Assembly (NCBI RefSeq): GCF_031458235.1
Contig: NZ_JAVDYB010000001.1
Coordinates: 3,307,001-3,371,000 of the forward strand
From: Catenuloplanes atrovinosus
GTDB lineage: Bacteria; Actinomycetota; Actinomycetes; Mycobacteriales; Micromonosporaceae
Length of the DNA: 64,000 nucleotides
Reading direction: 5' to 3'
Shown here: positions 35,391 through 43,190 of the stretch, in pieces
Position numbering within the stretch: position 1 is the first letter of the stretch
Layout of the letters: every line of letters begins with the position of its first letter
Made by a program: the position numbers and the translations under genes
Notes under the pieces: model-generated
Told to the model about the DNA's origin: nothing
What the model saw: only the letters and a program-made list of their open reading frames with translations
The model's database searches: none

Positions 35391-35419
35391 CATAGTCGGC
35401 TAACCTATAGCCGACTATG
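35391..35419. promoter_or_regulatory. MarR operator between marR-like and SDR genes
   Basis: Perfect 12-bp inverted repeat CATAGTCGGCTA (35391-35402) and TAGCCGACTATG (35408-35419) with a 5-base spacer. It ends 8 bp before the SDR start, overlapping its ribosome site region, and lies 40 bp from the regulator start. Internal ATAG-like arms match MarR-type sites. Confidence 0.85.
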
Positions 35420-35427
35420 GAGTTGAG

Positions 35428-36186
35428 ATGGAAACGGGTCTGTCCGGCAGGGTCGCGCTCGTCACCGGCGCGTCCGGCGCCATCGGCCGCGCCACCGCAC
35501 TGCAACTGGCCGCGGAGGGAGCCGCCGTCGCGGTGTCCTGGCGCACCGACCACGACGCGATCACGGACGTGGTCGACACGATCACGCGCGCGGGCGGACG
35601 CGCCCACCCGGTGCGGCTCGACCACGGCGACCCCGACGGCGCGCGCGGCGTGCTGGAGGAGGTCGCCGCGGCGCTCGGGCCGGTGACCGTGCTGGTCGCG
35701 AACGCCGTGCAGTGGCCGTCCTTCGACGCGGACGAGATCGGCGGCCTCCGCACGGCGCTGGCGGTCAACACGGTCGGCCCGGCCGCGCTGATCGACGCGG
35801 CGCTGCCGGCCATGCGCGCGGCCGCCTGGGGCCGCATCGTCGCCGTCTCGACCGACGTGGTGGAGCAGCCCATGGCCGGCCCGATCGCGTACGTGACGGC
35901 CAAGGGCGCGCTGGAGGCGGCCGCGCGCGTGCTCGCGGTCCGGGAGGCGCGCCACGGCATCCTCACCAACGTGGTGCGCCCCGGCTTCACGCTCACCGCA
36001 CGCGCGCTGTCCGCCCCGTTCCTCGGCCCGGAGGCGGTCCGGTCGGAGTCCGTCAAGACCCCGACCGGCCGCATCTGTGCGCCCGAGGACGTCGCCACCG
36101 CCATCACATACCTGGCCTCCGCCGCCAACGGCCACATCAACGGCCAGACCCTCTCCCTCGCCGGCGGGCGCGAACTCGTCCGCTGA
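35428..36186 (+). CDS. SDR-family oxidoreductase
   Basis: 252 residues, classical short-chain dehydrogenase. Cofactor motif TGASGAIG at residues 13-20, catalytic Ser141 (VAVSTD), Tyr155 and Lys159 (IAYVTAK). The C-terminal INGQTLSLAGG resembles FabG-type members. Likely an NADPH-dependent 3-ketoacyl or carbonyl reductase. Under control of the divergent MarR protein, as its promoter region carries the operator. Substrate not determined by sequence. Confidence 0.92.
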   Translation: METGLSGRVALVTGASGAIGRATALQLAAEGAAVAVSWRTDHDAITDVVDTITRAGGRAHPVRLDHGDPDGARGVLEEVAAALGPVTVLVANAVQWPSFDADEIGGLRTALAVNTVGPAALIDAALPAMRAAAWGRIVAVSTDVVEQPMAGPIAYVTAKGALEAAARVLAVREARHGILTNVVRPGFTLTARALSAPFLGPEAVRSESVKTPTGRICAPEDVATAITYLASAANGHINGQTLSLAGGRELVR

Positions 36187-36224
36187 CCCTCCACGAACGA
36201 CGCTCGAACGGGGTCTTGCGGCCA

Positions 36225-36303
36225 CGGATCGGACAGGGAGGCCGGCCACGGCCGACCGGTGCCCGCGGGAGCGTGCGGAACCCGGCCCGCCGGAAGCGGG
36301 AAA
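36225..36303 (-). repeat. Interspersed intergenic repeat, copy C
   Basis: Read on the minus strand: TTTCCCGCTTCCGGCGGGCC, then GCACGCTCCCGCGGGCACCG (one change), GTCGGCCGTGGCC, then GGCCTCCCTGTCCGATCCG (3' block diverged). It sits between two convergent SDR genes and could also serve as part of their terminators. Confidence 0.85.
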
Positions 36304-36355
36304 TGAAGAGGGTTTCATCGGGTCGAGGGGCGGACGGGTGCGGGCGCCGGGAGGG

Positions 36356-37066
36356 TCAGCCGAACAGGGCGGCCTGGATGTCGGCGTAGAACAGGGCGGG
36401 GTCGCGGGAGAGGGAGGCCTTGACGTTGGCGGTCGGGGCGTCGGCGATCACCTCGAGCGCGCCCGCCTCCAGGCCGTCCAGGGCCATGGCGACGACCTCG
36501 TGCGGCGGGAGTTTGGGGATGTCGTAGGCGGCCATCATGTCGGTGTCCGCGATGGCCAGGGCCAGCGCGGTGACCTGGGTCTTCTGGTCGGCCAGCTCCA
36601 TCCGGACGCCGTTGGTGAGGGACCACTCCGCGGCCTTGGAGGCGGCGTAGCCGTTGCTGGCGGGCGCGAAGGTGTACCAGCTCAGCGCGGAGATGACGTT
36701 GAGGATGGCGCCGCCGGCCAGCCGGGGGGCGAACGCGCGGGTGACGGCGAGCGTGCCCCAGAAGTTGGTGTCGAACTCGCGGTGGATGTTCTCGGTGGAC
36801 GGGCCGAGCAGCGGCGCGTTCGTGGAGATGCCGGCGTTGTTGATCAGGATGTTCAGGTCGCCGACCTCGGCCGCGGCGGCCTCGATGGACGCCGGGTCGG
36901 TGATGTCCAGCCGGAGCGGTACGGCGCCCGGGACGTCGATGAGGTCGGGGCGGCGGGCGGTGGCGTACACGGTGGTGGCGCCGCGGGCCAGGAGAGCCTC
37001 GGCGAAGGCCTTGCCGAGACCGCGGTTGGCGCCGGTCACGAGTGCTGTTGAGCCGTTGATCTGCAT
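36356..37066 (-). CDS. SDR-family oxidoreductase
   Basis: 236 residues. TGANRGLG near residues 11-18 binds NAD(P); LINNAG is present; the catalytic Tyr-x-x-x-Lys is YAASKAA, with Ser in VISALSW. It resembles YciK/CsgA-like short SDRs found with MerR regulators. ATG 37066. A dyad-containing element at 37083 looks like a MerR-type promoter, but no MerR gene is adjacent. Confidence 0.92.
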   Translation of the reverse strand: MQINGSTALVTGANRGLGKAFAEALLARGATTVYATARRPDLIDVPGAVPLRLDITDPASIEAAAAEVGDLNILINNAGISTNAPLLGPSTENIHREFDTNFWGTLAVTRAFAPRLAGGAILNVISALSWYTFAPASNGYAASKAAEWSLTNGVRMELADQKTQVTALALAIADTDMMAAYDIPKLPPHEVVAMALDGLEAGALEVIADAPTANVKASLSRDPALFYADIQAALFG

Positions 37067-37082
37067 GACGGCAACGCTAGGA

Positions 37083-37102
37083 CCTCACGTTGACGTCAGA
37101 GG
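37083..37102 (-). promoter_or_regulatory. Possible MerR-type promoter element for the SDR gene at 36356
   Basis: On the minus strand CCTCTGACGTCAACGTGAGG has complementary CCTC/GAGG ends around ACGTCAACGT, reminiscent of dyads in the long spacer of MerR-controlled promoters. It lies 17 bp upstream of the start. The inner pairing is imperfect, so this is tentative. Confidence 0.35.
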
Positions 37103-37110
37103 CAAGTGTT

Positions 37111-37129
37111 GCGAGGTGCGTCACCTCGC
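37111..37129 (-). terminator. Small hairpin at the end of the membrane-protein gene
   Basis: GCGAGGTG (37111-37118) and CACCTCGC (37122-37129), perfect 8-bp arms with a 3-base loop, overlapping the stop codon of the gene at 37121. Could end that transcript before the SDR gene. Confidence 0.5.
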
Positions 37130-38104
37130 GGGTCGGGGCGGGAGCGTGAGGTCCAGGCGGGTGTCCGCGGCCGGGACCACGTAGACCGGGCCGGCGCCGG
37201 GGCGCCAGGAGGCCGGGAGCAGGAGGAGGACGTCGTCGCGCTGGGCGAGCAGGCGAAGGTTCCAGTAGCGGATGCGGTAGCGGCCGGCCAGCGGGCCGAG
37301 GTCCTGGGACTCGATCCCGTCGCCGGCGATGGCGAGGCGCTCGGCGGCGTAGAGCACGACCCGCGGGCGGCCGTCGAGGTTCGCGGCCAGGTAGCGGGCG
37401 TAGTCGCGGCCGATCCGCTGCGCGTAGAGGCCGGTGGCCCAGAGCAGCGCGGTGACGGCGAGCACGGCCAGGGTCAGGCTGCGCAGGCGGGCCGGGATCG
37501 CGGCCTCCTCGGGCTGCGCGGGCCGGCCGTGCAGTGCGTGACCGTAGGCCAGCAGGCCGACCGACCCGGCCAGGATCAGCGGCAGCGCGATGCCGAGCGG
37601 CTGGCCGATCCGGCCACGGTCCAGCAGCCCGGCGGCGGAGAGCGCGCATCCGGCCATTCCGGCGGTACGGCACACCCGGGCGCCGCGGCGGATCCAGCGG
37701 GTACGCCGGGGCGTGGCGGTGCCGCGCAGCACCGGCACGACGATCCGACGGTGCAGCGTGAGCGCGGGCAGCGCGGCCAGGCCCACCGCGATCAGCGGCT
37801 GGAACGCCGCGTTCACGCTGTGGATCAGGTAGTCCGCGACGGAGAAGCCGAGCGCGGACGCGTCCACGCCGAAGTAGTCGAACGTGGCCCGCAGCCGGAT
37901 CGTGCCGAAGTAGTAGAGGACCGCGCTGATCAGCGCGGTCTGGGTGGCGACCGTGCCGGCCACCCGCCACATCGCGCTGCCCCACAGCGCGCCGGCCCGG
38001 ACGCTCTCGCCGGTCTCCGCCACCGGGCCGGGTCGCTCCGGCGCGTCCGGGCCGGCGGGCTGCGCGGGCACCACCGGCACCACGGGCACCACGGGTTCAG
38101 GCAT
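37121..38104 (-). CDS. Multi-pass membrane protein of unknown function
   Basis: 327 residues. A Pro/Val-rich start is followed by about four TM helices (TALISAVLYYFGTIRLR, LIAVGLAALPALTL, IALPLILAGSVGLLAYG and LTLAVLAVTALLWATGLYA regions) and a ~100-residue C-terminal soluble domain beginning GRDYARYLAANLDGRPRVVLY. No known family. It overlaps the upstream Pro-rich gene by 8 bp (38097-38104), so the two are likely co-translated and their products may interact. Confidence 0.75.
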   Translation of the reverse strand: MPEPVVPVVPVVPAQPAGPDAPERPGPVAETGESVRAGALWGSAMWRVAGTVATQTALISAVLYYFGTIRLRATFDYFGVDASALGFSVADYLIHSVNAAFQPLIAVGLAALPALTLHRRIVVPVLRGTATPRRTRWIRRGARVCRTAGMAGCALSAAGLLDRGRIGQPLGIALPLILAGSVGLLAYGHALHGRPAQPEEAAIPARLRSLTLAVLAVTALLWATGLYAQRIGRDYARYLAANLDGRPRVVLYAAERLAIAGDGIESQDLGPLAGRYRIRYWNLRLLAQRDDVLLLLPASWRPGAGPVYVVPAADTRLDLTLPPRPAR

Positions 38105-38651
38105 CCAGGTCGGTCTCCCCCGGCGTCCCCGTGCGCTCCGCGGGCGTGCCCGGATCCGCCGGCGCGTGCTCCAGGACGACCGGGGGCGCGTCGTCGCCCG
38201 GCGCCGGGAGCGGCGGTTCGGCCACGCCCCAGCCGGAGAACGGCGCCTCCGGCATCAGCTCCGGCGACACCGGCTCGGCGTCGTCCTCGGCCGTGACCGG
38301 CACGGTGTCGCGGGTGACCCGGTCCGCCGCACCGGACGATTGCGGCGCGTCCCGCGTGCCCGCCGACGACGGACGGTGCCGGTCGGGCCGGCCCGCTCGG
38401 CCGGGCTCCGGGGGCTGAGCGGCCGGTTCGGCGGCGCGCCTGGACCCGCCCGCGGGCGGATGACCGGCCGGGGCGCACATCGACGGCAGCGGGTCGCCGG
38501 AGAGCGGCGCGCAGTGGGCAGGCGCGGGCGGCTCGGCCCCGCTCGTGTCGGCCGGGCCGTGCGACGCACAGCCCACGCAGGCCCAGAGGCCGATACTGAT
38601 CAGGAAGAGCACGCCCGTGCGGGAGGTCGCCACGGGTCGAGTGTGCGGCAC
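38097..38651 (-). CDS. Hypothetical Pro-rich exported/anchored protein
   Basis: 184 residues from a GTG. One hydrophobic segment (GVLFLISIGLWACVGC) could be an anchor or a lipoprotein-like signal (VGC). The rest is disordered, rich in Pro/Ala/Glu with little predicted structure. It overlaps the start of the downstream membrane-protein gene by 8 bp. The start is uncertain because no ribosome site stands out. Confidence 0.55.
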   Translation of the reverse strand: MPHTRPVATSRTGVLFLISIGLWACVGCASHGPADTSGAEPPAPAHCAPLSGDPLPSMCAPAGHPPAGGSRRAAEPAAQPPEPGRAGRPDRHRPSSAGTRDAPQSSGAADRVTRDTVPVTAEDDAEPVSPELMPEAPFSGWGVAEPPLPAPGDDAPPVVLEHAPADPGTPAERTGTPGETDLDA

Positions 38652-38736
38652 CGCGCGACGTTTCGGCAGGTCAGAGGCGATAAAAAGCGGACAATCGCAC
38701 CTGTGGGTGACGGGCGCGCCGGTCTACGCTCGGGGT

Positions 38737-39471
38737 GTGCGACGAGTGCTTCTGCCGTGGGCGTGCGGGCTGCTGCTGCTCGCCGGGTGCGCCGCGCCGC
38801 GTCCGCCCGGGCCGACGGTCGCCCAGGTGCTCGCGGACATCCGGGCGAGTGCGGAGCTGCTGCGCACCGGGTCGTACCGGGCCACGTTCGACGTGCGCAT
38901 CCCTGATCAGACCGTGCGCTGGACCGGGGTGCTGCGCACGCTCGGCGGCACCGGCGCGATCTGGTCGGTGGACGGCACCGTCAGCGACGACGGCCGGATC
39001 ATCGACGCGCTCAGCGTCGTCGACGCGGGCGGCGTCCGCTACCTGGACTCGATGACCAAGACCTTCCACGGGTACGAGTGGGGCGCGCTGAGCGGGAGCG
39101 ACCGGCTCACCTACTACTGGCGCGGCGGCGCGCCCCGGCCGCTGCCGGACGTCGACCCCTACCTGTGGTGCGACCTGACCGGCGCGCGCGTCGCGGTCAC
39201 CGCGCGCACGCTGGACGGCGGCACGCGGTACCGGCTCACCGGCTGGACGCCCGGCCCGGCCCTGGCGTACGCGCTGGGCCGCGCCGGCCTGGCGCCGGGC
39301 GCGCCGGGCACCGTGCTGGACCTGACGCTGGCCGCGGACGGCCGGCCGGCCCGGCTGGACGCGACGACCGCCGGGACGACGGTCACCCTGGTGGTGACCG
39401 GCACCGGCATCCGCGAGCGGATCAAGGTGCCGGAGCGCGGCCAGTTCACCTCCATGCACTACTGGTTCTGA
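38737..39471 (+). CDS. LppX/LprG-like lipoprotein
   Basis: 244 residues from GTG 38737. Signal peptide RRVLLPWACGLLLLAGC with lipobox LAGC. The mature part (TVAQVLADIRASAELLRTGSYRATF..., ending RERIKVPERGQFT) resembles the LppX_LprAFG fold, a half-barrel that carries lipids across the envelope; typical are pairs of tryptophans and Thr-rich strands. The match is by overall pattern only. Its 3' end overlaps the opposing TIM-barrel gene by 13 bp. Confidence 0.65.
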   Translation: MRRVLLPWACGLLLLAGCAAPRPPGPTVAQVLADIRASAELLRTGSYRATFDVRIPDQTVRWTGVLRTLGGTGAIWSVDGTVSDDGRIIDALSVVDAGGVRYLDSMTKTFHGYEWGALSGSDRLTYYWRGGAPRPLPDVDPYLWCDLTGARVAVTARTLDGGTRYRLTGWTPGPALAYALGRAGLAPGAPGTVLDLTLAADGRPARLDATTAGTTVTLVVTGTGIRERIKVPERGQFTSMHYWF

Positions 39472-40355
39472 CAGGCCAGCAGATAGTCGCGGGTGCGGGC
39501 GGCAACCGCGGCCGCGTCCTCGGTGCCGGGCGGCGGCTCGTGGGCCACCACCACGAACGCGTCCTGGCCGCGCTCGCGCATCGCGTCCAGCACCGGCGGC
39601 AGCGCGGGCAGGCCGTGCGGCGGCTCGCAGCACGCGCCCAGCGCGACCGCCTGGCCGTACGCCAGCGACTCCCGCTGCGCGCGGATCGCCAGCCGCGGAT
39701 CGATCTGCTTGACGTGCACCAGCCCGACGCGGTCCGGGTGCTCCGCGATCAGCGCGGCCGGATCGCCGCCCGCGTAGGCGACGTGGCCGGTGTCCAGGCA
39801 GAGCGACACGTACGCGGGGTCGGTCTCGGCCAGGAACCGCCCGATCTGTGCGACGGTCTCCAGGTGGGTGTCCGCGTGCGGCTGGACCGACAGCGTCAGC
39901 CCGTACTCCCCCAGCGCGTGCTTGCCGAGCTCGTTCGCGGTCCGGACCAGCACCTTCCAGCCGTCGTCGTCGAGCTTGTCCGACTCGGCCCAGGCGCCTG
40001 TGAACTCGTCCCGGTAGCCGGGGACCGGCACGAACACCAGGTCACGCGCGCCGGTCCCGGCGGCCAGTTCGGCCGCGCGCCGGGTGCGGGCCAGCATGTC
40101 ACCGAACTCGCCGGCCCGGTGCAGTCCGCCGCAGCCGTGCACGGTGCCGGCGCAGACGCGCAGGCCACGGCGGGCCAGCTCGTCGTTGAGGCGGGACGGG
40201 TCGGTCGGCAGGTAGCCGTACGGGCCGAGTTCGAGCCAGCCGTACCCGGCCCCGGCCAGCTCGTCCAGGAATCGCCGCCACGGCGGGCGCGGTCCCGCGC
40301 CGGCCCACCGCACTCCCCACGATGCTGGACAATTCCCCAGAATCAGGTTGACCAC
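39459..40355 (-). CDS. Sugar phosphate isomerase/epimerase-like TIM barrel (IolE/inosose-dehydratase type)
   Basis: 298 residues of the AP_endonuc_2/xylose-isomerase-like TIM-barrel superfamily. Start GNCPASWGV, then metal-site motifs: SLCLDTGHVAYAGGDP, VHVKQIDP and VVAHEPPPGTEDA. These match inosose dehydratases and related epimerases that use a divalent metal. GTG 40355. It stands alone; no inositol or rhizopine genes flank it, so the precise reaction stays open. Confidence 0.8.
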   Translation of the reverse strand: MVNLILGNCPASWGVRWAGAGPRPPWRRFLDELAGAGYGWLELGPYGYLPTDPSRLNDELARRGLRVCAGTVHGCGGLHRAGEFGDMLARTRRAAELAAGTGARDLVFVPVPGYRDEFTGAWAESDKLDDDGWKVLVRTANELGKHALGEYGLTLSVQPHADTHLETVAQIGRFLAETDPAYVSLCLDTGHVAYAGGDPAALIAEHPDRVGLVHVKQIDPRLAIRAQRESLAYGQAVALGACCEPPHGLPALPPVLDAMRERGQDAFVVVAHEPPPGTEDAAAVAARTRDYLLACQNQ

Positions 40356-40468
40356 GACGCACCTCCCGATGACCCGGCCTCATCGCACAGAGCCATCTCG
40401 ATGCAATAGCGCCAGACACGGTACGTCAAGAGTCAGTTACTTTGTGCGCACAAGCGCATGGCCACCGA

Positions 40469-40876
40469 TCAGAGCAGGTTCTGCTGCATGGCCTGCGCGT
40501 TCAGCTGGGTGGCCAGGCGCGCGGCGGCGGCGCGGGCCTCGATGTGCAGGCGCGCCACGTTCAGGCCGTCGTCGCCGAGCACGGCCAGCAGCGCCATCTC
40601 GCCGATCGCGTAGACGGCGAAGTAGCCACCCTGGCTGCGCACCGTGCACTCGCTGAAGCCGCCCTGGTTGAGCGCGGCGCCGCAGGTGCGGCCGATGCCG
40701 TACGCGGCGGCGGCCAGCGCGGCAAGGTCGTGCGGCTCGGCCTGGGTCAGCAGGTCGTGCAGCACCAGCAGCCCGTCCACGCCGGAGATGATGCTGCCCC
40801 GCACGCCGCTCACCTGGGTGCGCAGCGAGGCGAGCTCGGTCCGGGCGGCGTGGTACGGATCGTGTGGTGCGGTCAT
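40469..40876 (-). CDS. Roadblock/LC7-domain protein RB4
   Basis: 135 residues. The core has the roadblock pattern of beta strands with a central helix (GSIISGVDGLLVLHD, GGYFAVYAIGEMALLAVLGDDGLNVARLHIEAR). Such proteins are MglB-like GTPase regulators. ATG 40876 is preferred, although GTG 40936 overlaps the preceding stop codon (GTGA) and would add a 20-residue polar tail. Last gene of the four-gene roadblock cluster. Confidence 0.8.
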   Translation of the reverse strand: MTAPHDPYHAARTELASLRTQVSGVRGSIISGVDGLLVLHDLLTQAEPHDLAALAAAAYGIGRTCGAALNQGGFSECTVRSQGGYFAVYAIGEMALLAVLGDDGLNVARLHIEARAAAARLATQLNAQAMQQNLL

Positions 40877-40932
40877 GGTCGTCACGGTCTCTCTCCGGGC
40901 GGCAGGTGGGCGTCGTTCGGGGGGCTGCGTGG

Positions 40933-41862
40933 TCACAGGTTGCGCAGGGCGGCCATGATCCGGCCCAGGGTCGGCGAGTCGTCGGTGAACGGCCGGTTCA
41001 GGAGACTGAGCAGCGACGGCGTCTCTCCGTCCGCGAGCCGCACCGGCGGCTCCGGTCCCGGGTCGGGCTCCGGCGACTCCCGGGCGGTGCGGCGCGGCAG
41101 CAGCGTGTCGGCAGAATCGAGGGTAGCCCCGGAAAGCGCACCAATGGGGTCGGACGTGGGCATCATCTCCCCAGGCCAGGCCATGTCCGGCGCGATCTCC
41201 ACGGCCCCGTCCGGCGGCGGGACGTACGGCCGCGGGACGTACGGCGGCGGCTCACCGGCCGGGAAGCCGACACCGTCCGGCACGTCACCCGGCGAGGCCG
41301 CATCCGGCTCCCGGTGACCGGCGGCGAATCCGGCCCCCGACTCGGTCCCGGCCGGAGCGGGCGGCGGAACCGCGTCCTCGAACGGAGAGATCACCTCGGC
41401 GGCCGGCGGCACCGGGTGAACCGGCGTCGCGCCGATCGCCGGCGGTCCGTCGCGGTAGACCGCCGCCGCGCGGCGGAACTCGTGGCGGGCCATCGCCAGG
41501 TTCGCGCCGGACCGCCGCAACGTCAGGTGCACGACCTCCGCGCCCCGCCCCGGCCGCTCCACCAGGCGCAGCACGTGGAAGAACTCACCGCTGGTCAGCA
41601 GCAGGTCGTCGACGTCGCCGCCGGCCGTGAGGCGAAGCAGTTCCCGGGCGGCCTGGACCATGACGACCGCGACCGTGGCCGTACCGTCGGTCGGCTCTTC
41701 GGGGCCGCCGGGCGTGGACGTCCAGGTCGGCGCGCTCGCGCCCTCCGCGACCAGCGCCACCCGCCGCGCGCCCGGTATCCGCAGCGCCTCGGCGAGCGCG
41801 CGTATCGGGCGGTCGCCGGCCTCCCCCGTCATCGCCATCGCCGTCCCGCGTCCGTTGAACAC
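40933..41862 (-). CDS. Roadblock-like protein RB3 with long Pro-rich extension
   Basis: 309 residues. The N-terminal ~130 are roadblock-like (ALVAEGASAPTW, LLLTSGEFFHVLRLVERPGRG, RSGANLAMARHEFRRA) and closely parallel RB1 (LIRLLQPRRQGEALF, NRANLGMARHQLKRI), so the two are paralogues. A ~140-residue disordered Pro/Glu-rich region follows, with a conserved-looking C-terminal TPSLLSLLNRPFTDDSPTLGRIMAALRNL region. The C-terminus may dock a partner. Its stop overlaps a possible GTG of RB4. Confidence 0.75.
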   Translation of the reverse strand: MFNGRGTAMAMTGEAGDRPIRALAEALRIPGARRVALVAEGASAPTWTSTPGGPEEPTDGTATVAVVMVQAARELLRLTAGGDVDDLLLTSGEFFHVLRLVERPGRGAEVVHLTLRRSGANLAMARHEFRRAAAVYRDGPPAIGATPVHPVPPAAEVISPFEDAVPPPAPAGTESGAGFAAGHREPDAASPGDVPDGVGFPAGEPPPYVPRPYVPPPDGAVEIAPDMAWPGEMMPTSDPIGALSGATLDSADTLLPRRTARESPEPDPGPEPPVRLADGETPSLLSLLNRPFTDDSPTLGRIMAALRNL

Positions 41863-42009
41863 TGTGTCCTCGCCGTGACCGGCACGTCAGTCCCCCGCGT
41901 GCGGCCGAGCGCACAGTCGATGACCGAGGCCCGCGTACCGCCGCGCACCCCGGGGTGGTGAAAGAGAGTCGCCCGTGCCGGCCGGCCGTCGCGGCCGGCC
42001 GGGACCGGG

Positions 42010-42441
42010 TCAGACGGGGACGAAGCCGGTGTCCACCTGCTTCATCACCATGCGGGCCTGGGCGAAGAGCATGCCGATGTTCACCTGGCGGCGGCAGACC
42101 ACCACCGCGACCAGGTCCTGGTTCGACGCGCTGCGCATGAACAGGTGCACCAGGTTGTCGCTGTTGATCAGGATTTCCTGGAAGTAGTGACGGTCGGACC
42201 GCACGCCGCGCTGCGTCTTCCAGACGTCCTCGATCATCGTGACGTTGCGGCCCTGGAACAGGTCGAACGTCGCCGCCGCGAGGAGGTCCAGGATCTCCGG
42301 CGGGTGGTCGTCGAGCGTGTCCGCGACCAGGAGCATGCCGGTCGACATGTCGACCCAGCCGGAGGCGATGCACTCGGGCACCTGGTGCCGGAAGTCCCGT
42401 ACCGTGTCGGTGACGATCTGGGACAGGCTTCGTTCTGCCAC
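42010..42441 (-). CDS. Roadblock/LC7-like protein RB2
   Basis: 143 residues. ASGWVDMSTGMLLVADTL, YFQEILINSDNLVHLFMR and DLVAVVVCRRQVNIGMLFAQARMVM follow the roadblock strand order. No enzyme motif. It lies 22 bp downstream of RB1 and should share its transcript. Function probably regulatory, by analogy with MglB-like partners of small GTPases. Confidence 0.75.
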   Translation of the reverse strand: MAERSLSQIVTDTVRDFRHQVPECIASGWVDMSTGMLLVADTLDDHPPEILDLLAAATFDLFQGRNVTMIEDVWKTQRGVRSDRHYFQEILINSDNLVHLFMRSASNQDLVAVVVCRRQVNIGMLFAQARMVMKQVDTGFVPV

Positions 42442-42463
42442 TGCGTTCCCCCTCCGGTACGGC

Positions 42464-42838
42464 TCAGACCTCGAGCTCGGCCTCGATGCGCTTGAGCTGG
42501 TGGCGGGCCATGCCGAGGTTGGCGCGGTTCTTGCTGAGCGCCAGGTACATGAACAGCGCCTCGCCCTGACGGCGCGGCTGGAGCAGCCGGATCAGGTGGT
42601 ACTGGGTGTCCAGCGTGATGAGGATGTCCTCGATGCCGTCCGGCAGGCCGAGCATCTCCAGCGTGCGCAGCTTCGCGCGGACCACGTCCGTGTTGCCGGC
42701 CGCGGCGATCGTCACGTCCATGCCCGGGCCGCCACCCATCACGCCCAGCGTCAGACCGCTGGTGTAGTCGACGAGCGCGACAGCGATGGCACCGTCGATG
42801 GACATCGCGTCCTTGAGCGCGGCATCGATGTTTGCCAC
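42464..42838 (-). CDS. Roadblock/LC7-domain protein RB1
   Basis: 124 residues; GAIAVALVDYTSGLTLGVMGGG, ILITLDTQYHLIRLLQPRRQG and LSKNRANLGMARHQLKRIEAELE are a typical bacterial roadblock core. The GTG start at 42838 has GGAGGAACA upstream and excludes the ~79-residue upstream open stretch. First gene of the cluster RB1-RB2-RB3-RB4, behind a ~350-bp leader. Confidence 0.85.
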   Translation of the reverse strand: MANIDAALKDAMSIDGAIAVALVDYTSGLTLGVMGGGPGMDVTIAAAGNTDVVRAKLRTLEMLGLPDGIEDILITLDTQYHLIRLLQPRRQGEALFMYLALSKNRANLGMARHQLKRIEAELEV

Positions 42839-43190
42839 TGTTCCTCCGGTTGTTGCGGCGATCCGACTCGCCGTGCGGCGAATACGGAAGGTGGTGGGAT
42901 CATGAGCGACCGGTGAAGCTTTGCATGGATCCAGTCTGAATCGAAAACGCGATCCGAGTTCTGCCTGACCAGGCAAGGCGAAGATCGCCCGAACGACTCG
43001 GAGCGGAACGGAACGGATGGTTGCGCTACGCACTCCGAGTTGGTAGCGACTACGAGAAGTAGCCTCCTTTGACACTCTCAGTCAGCCCCAGCTCAACGTT
43101 GATTTAACACCACGAACGGGCCGACTGAGCGGTTGATCAGACAGATCGGAAGAACCGGAATCGGTCATCCGACAGCGAACCCGACAATGG
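42839..43190. other. Leader / intergenic region upstream of the roadblock cluster
   Basis: About 350 bp with no gene, between the RB1 start and the amidohydrolase stop. It is less GC-rich than its surroundings. TGCCTG and CAGGCA (42962-42975) form a small dyad. The minus-strand section around 43110-43125 (GTTAAATCAACG) is a candidate promoter core. No riboswitch fold that I can name was seen. Confidence 0.5.

Noticed and set aside
42464-43075. Longer form of RB1 with a 79-residue N-terminal extension
   Set aside because: The extension is Arg/Ser-rich without conservation, and the GTG at 42838 has a strong GGAGG ribosome site and a normal roadblock start.
42839-43190. Possible riboswitch in the leader of the roadblock cluster
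   Set aside because: Only short dyads are present; no conserved core of a cyclic-di-GMP, cobalamin or other riboswitch could be matched.
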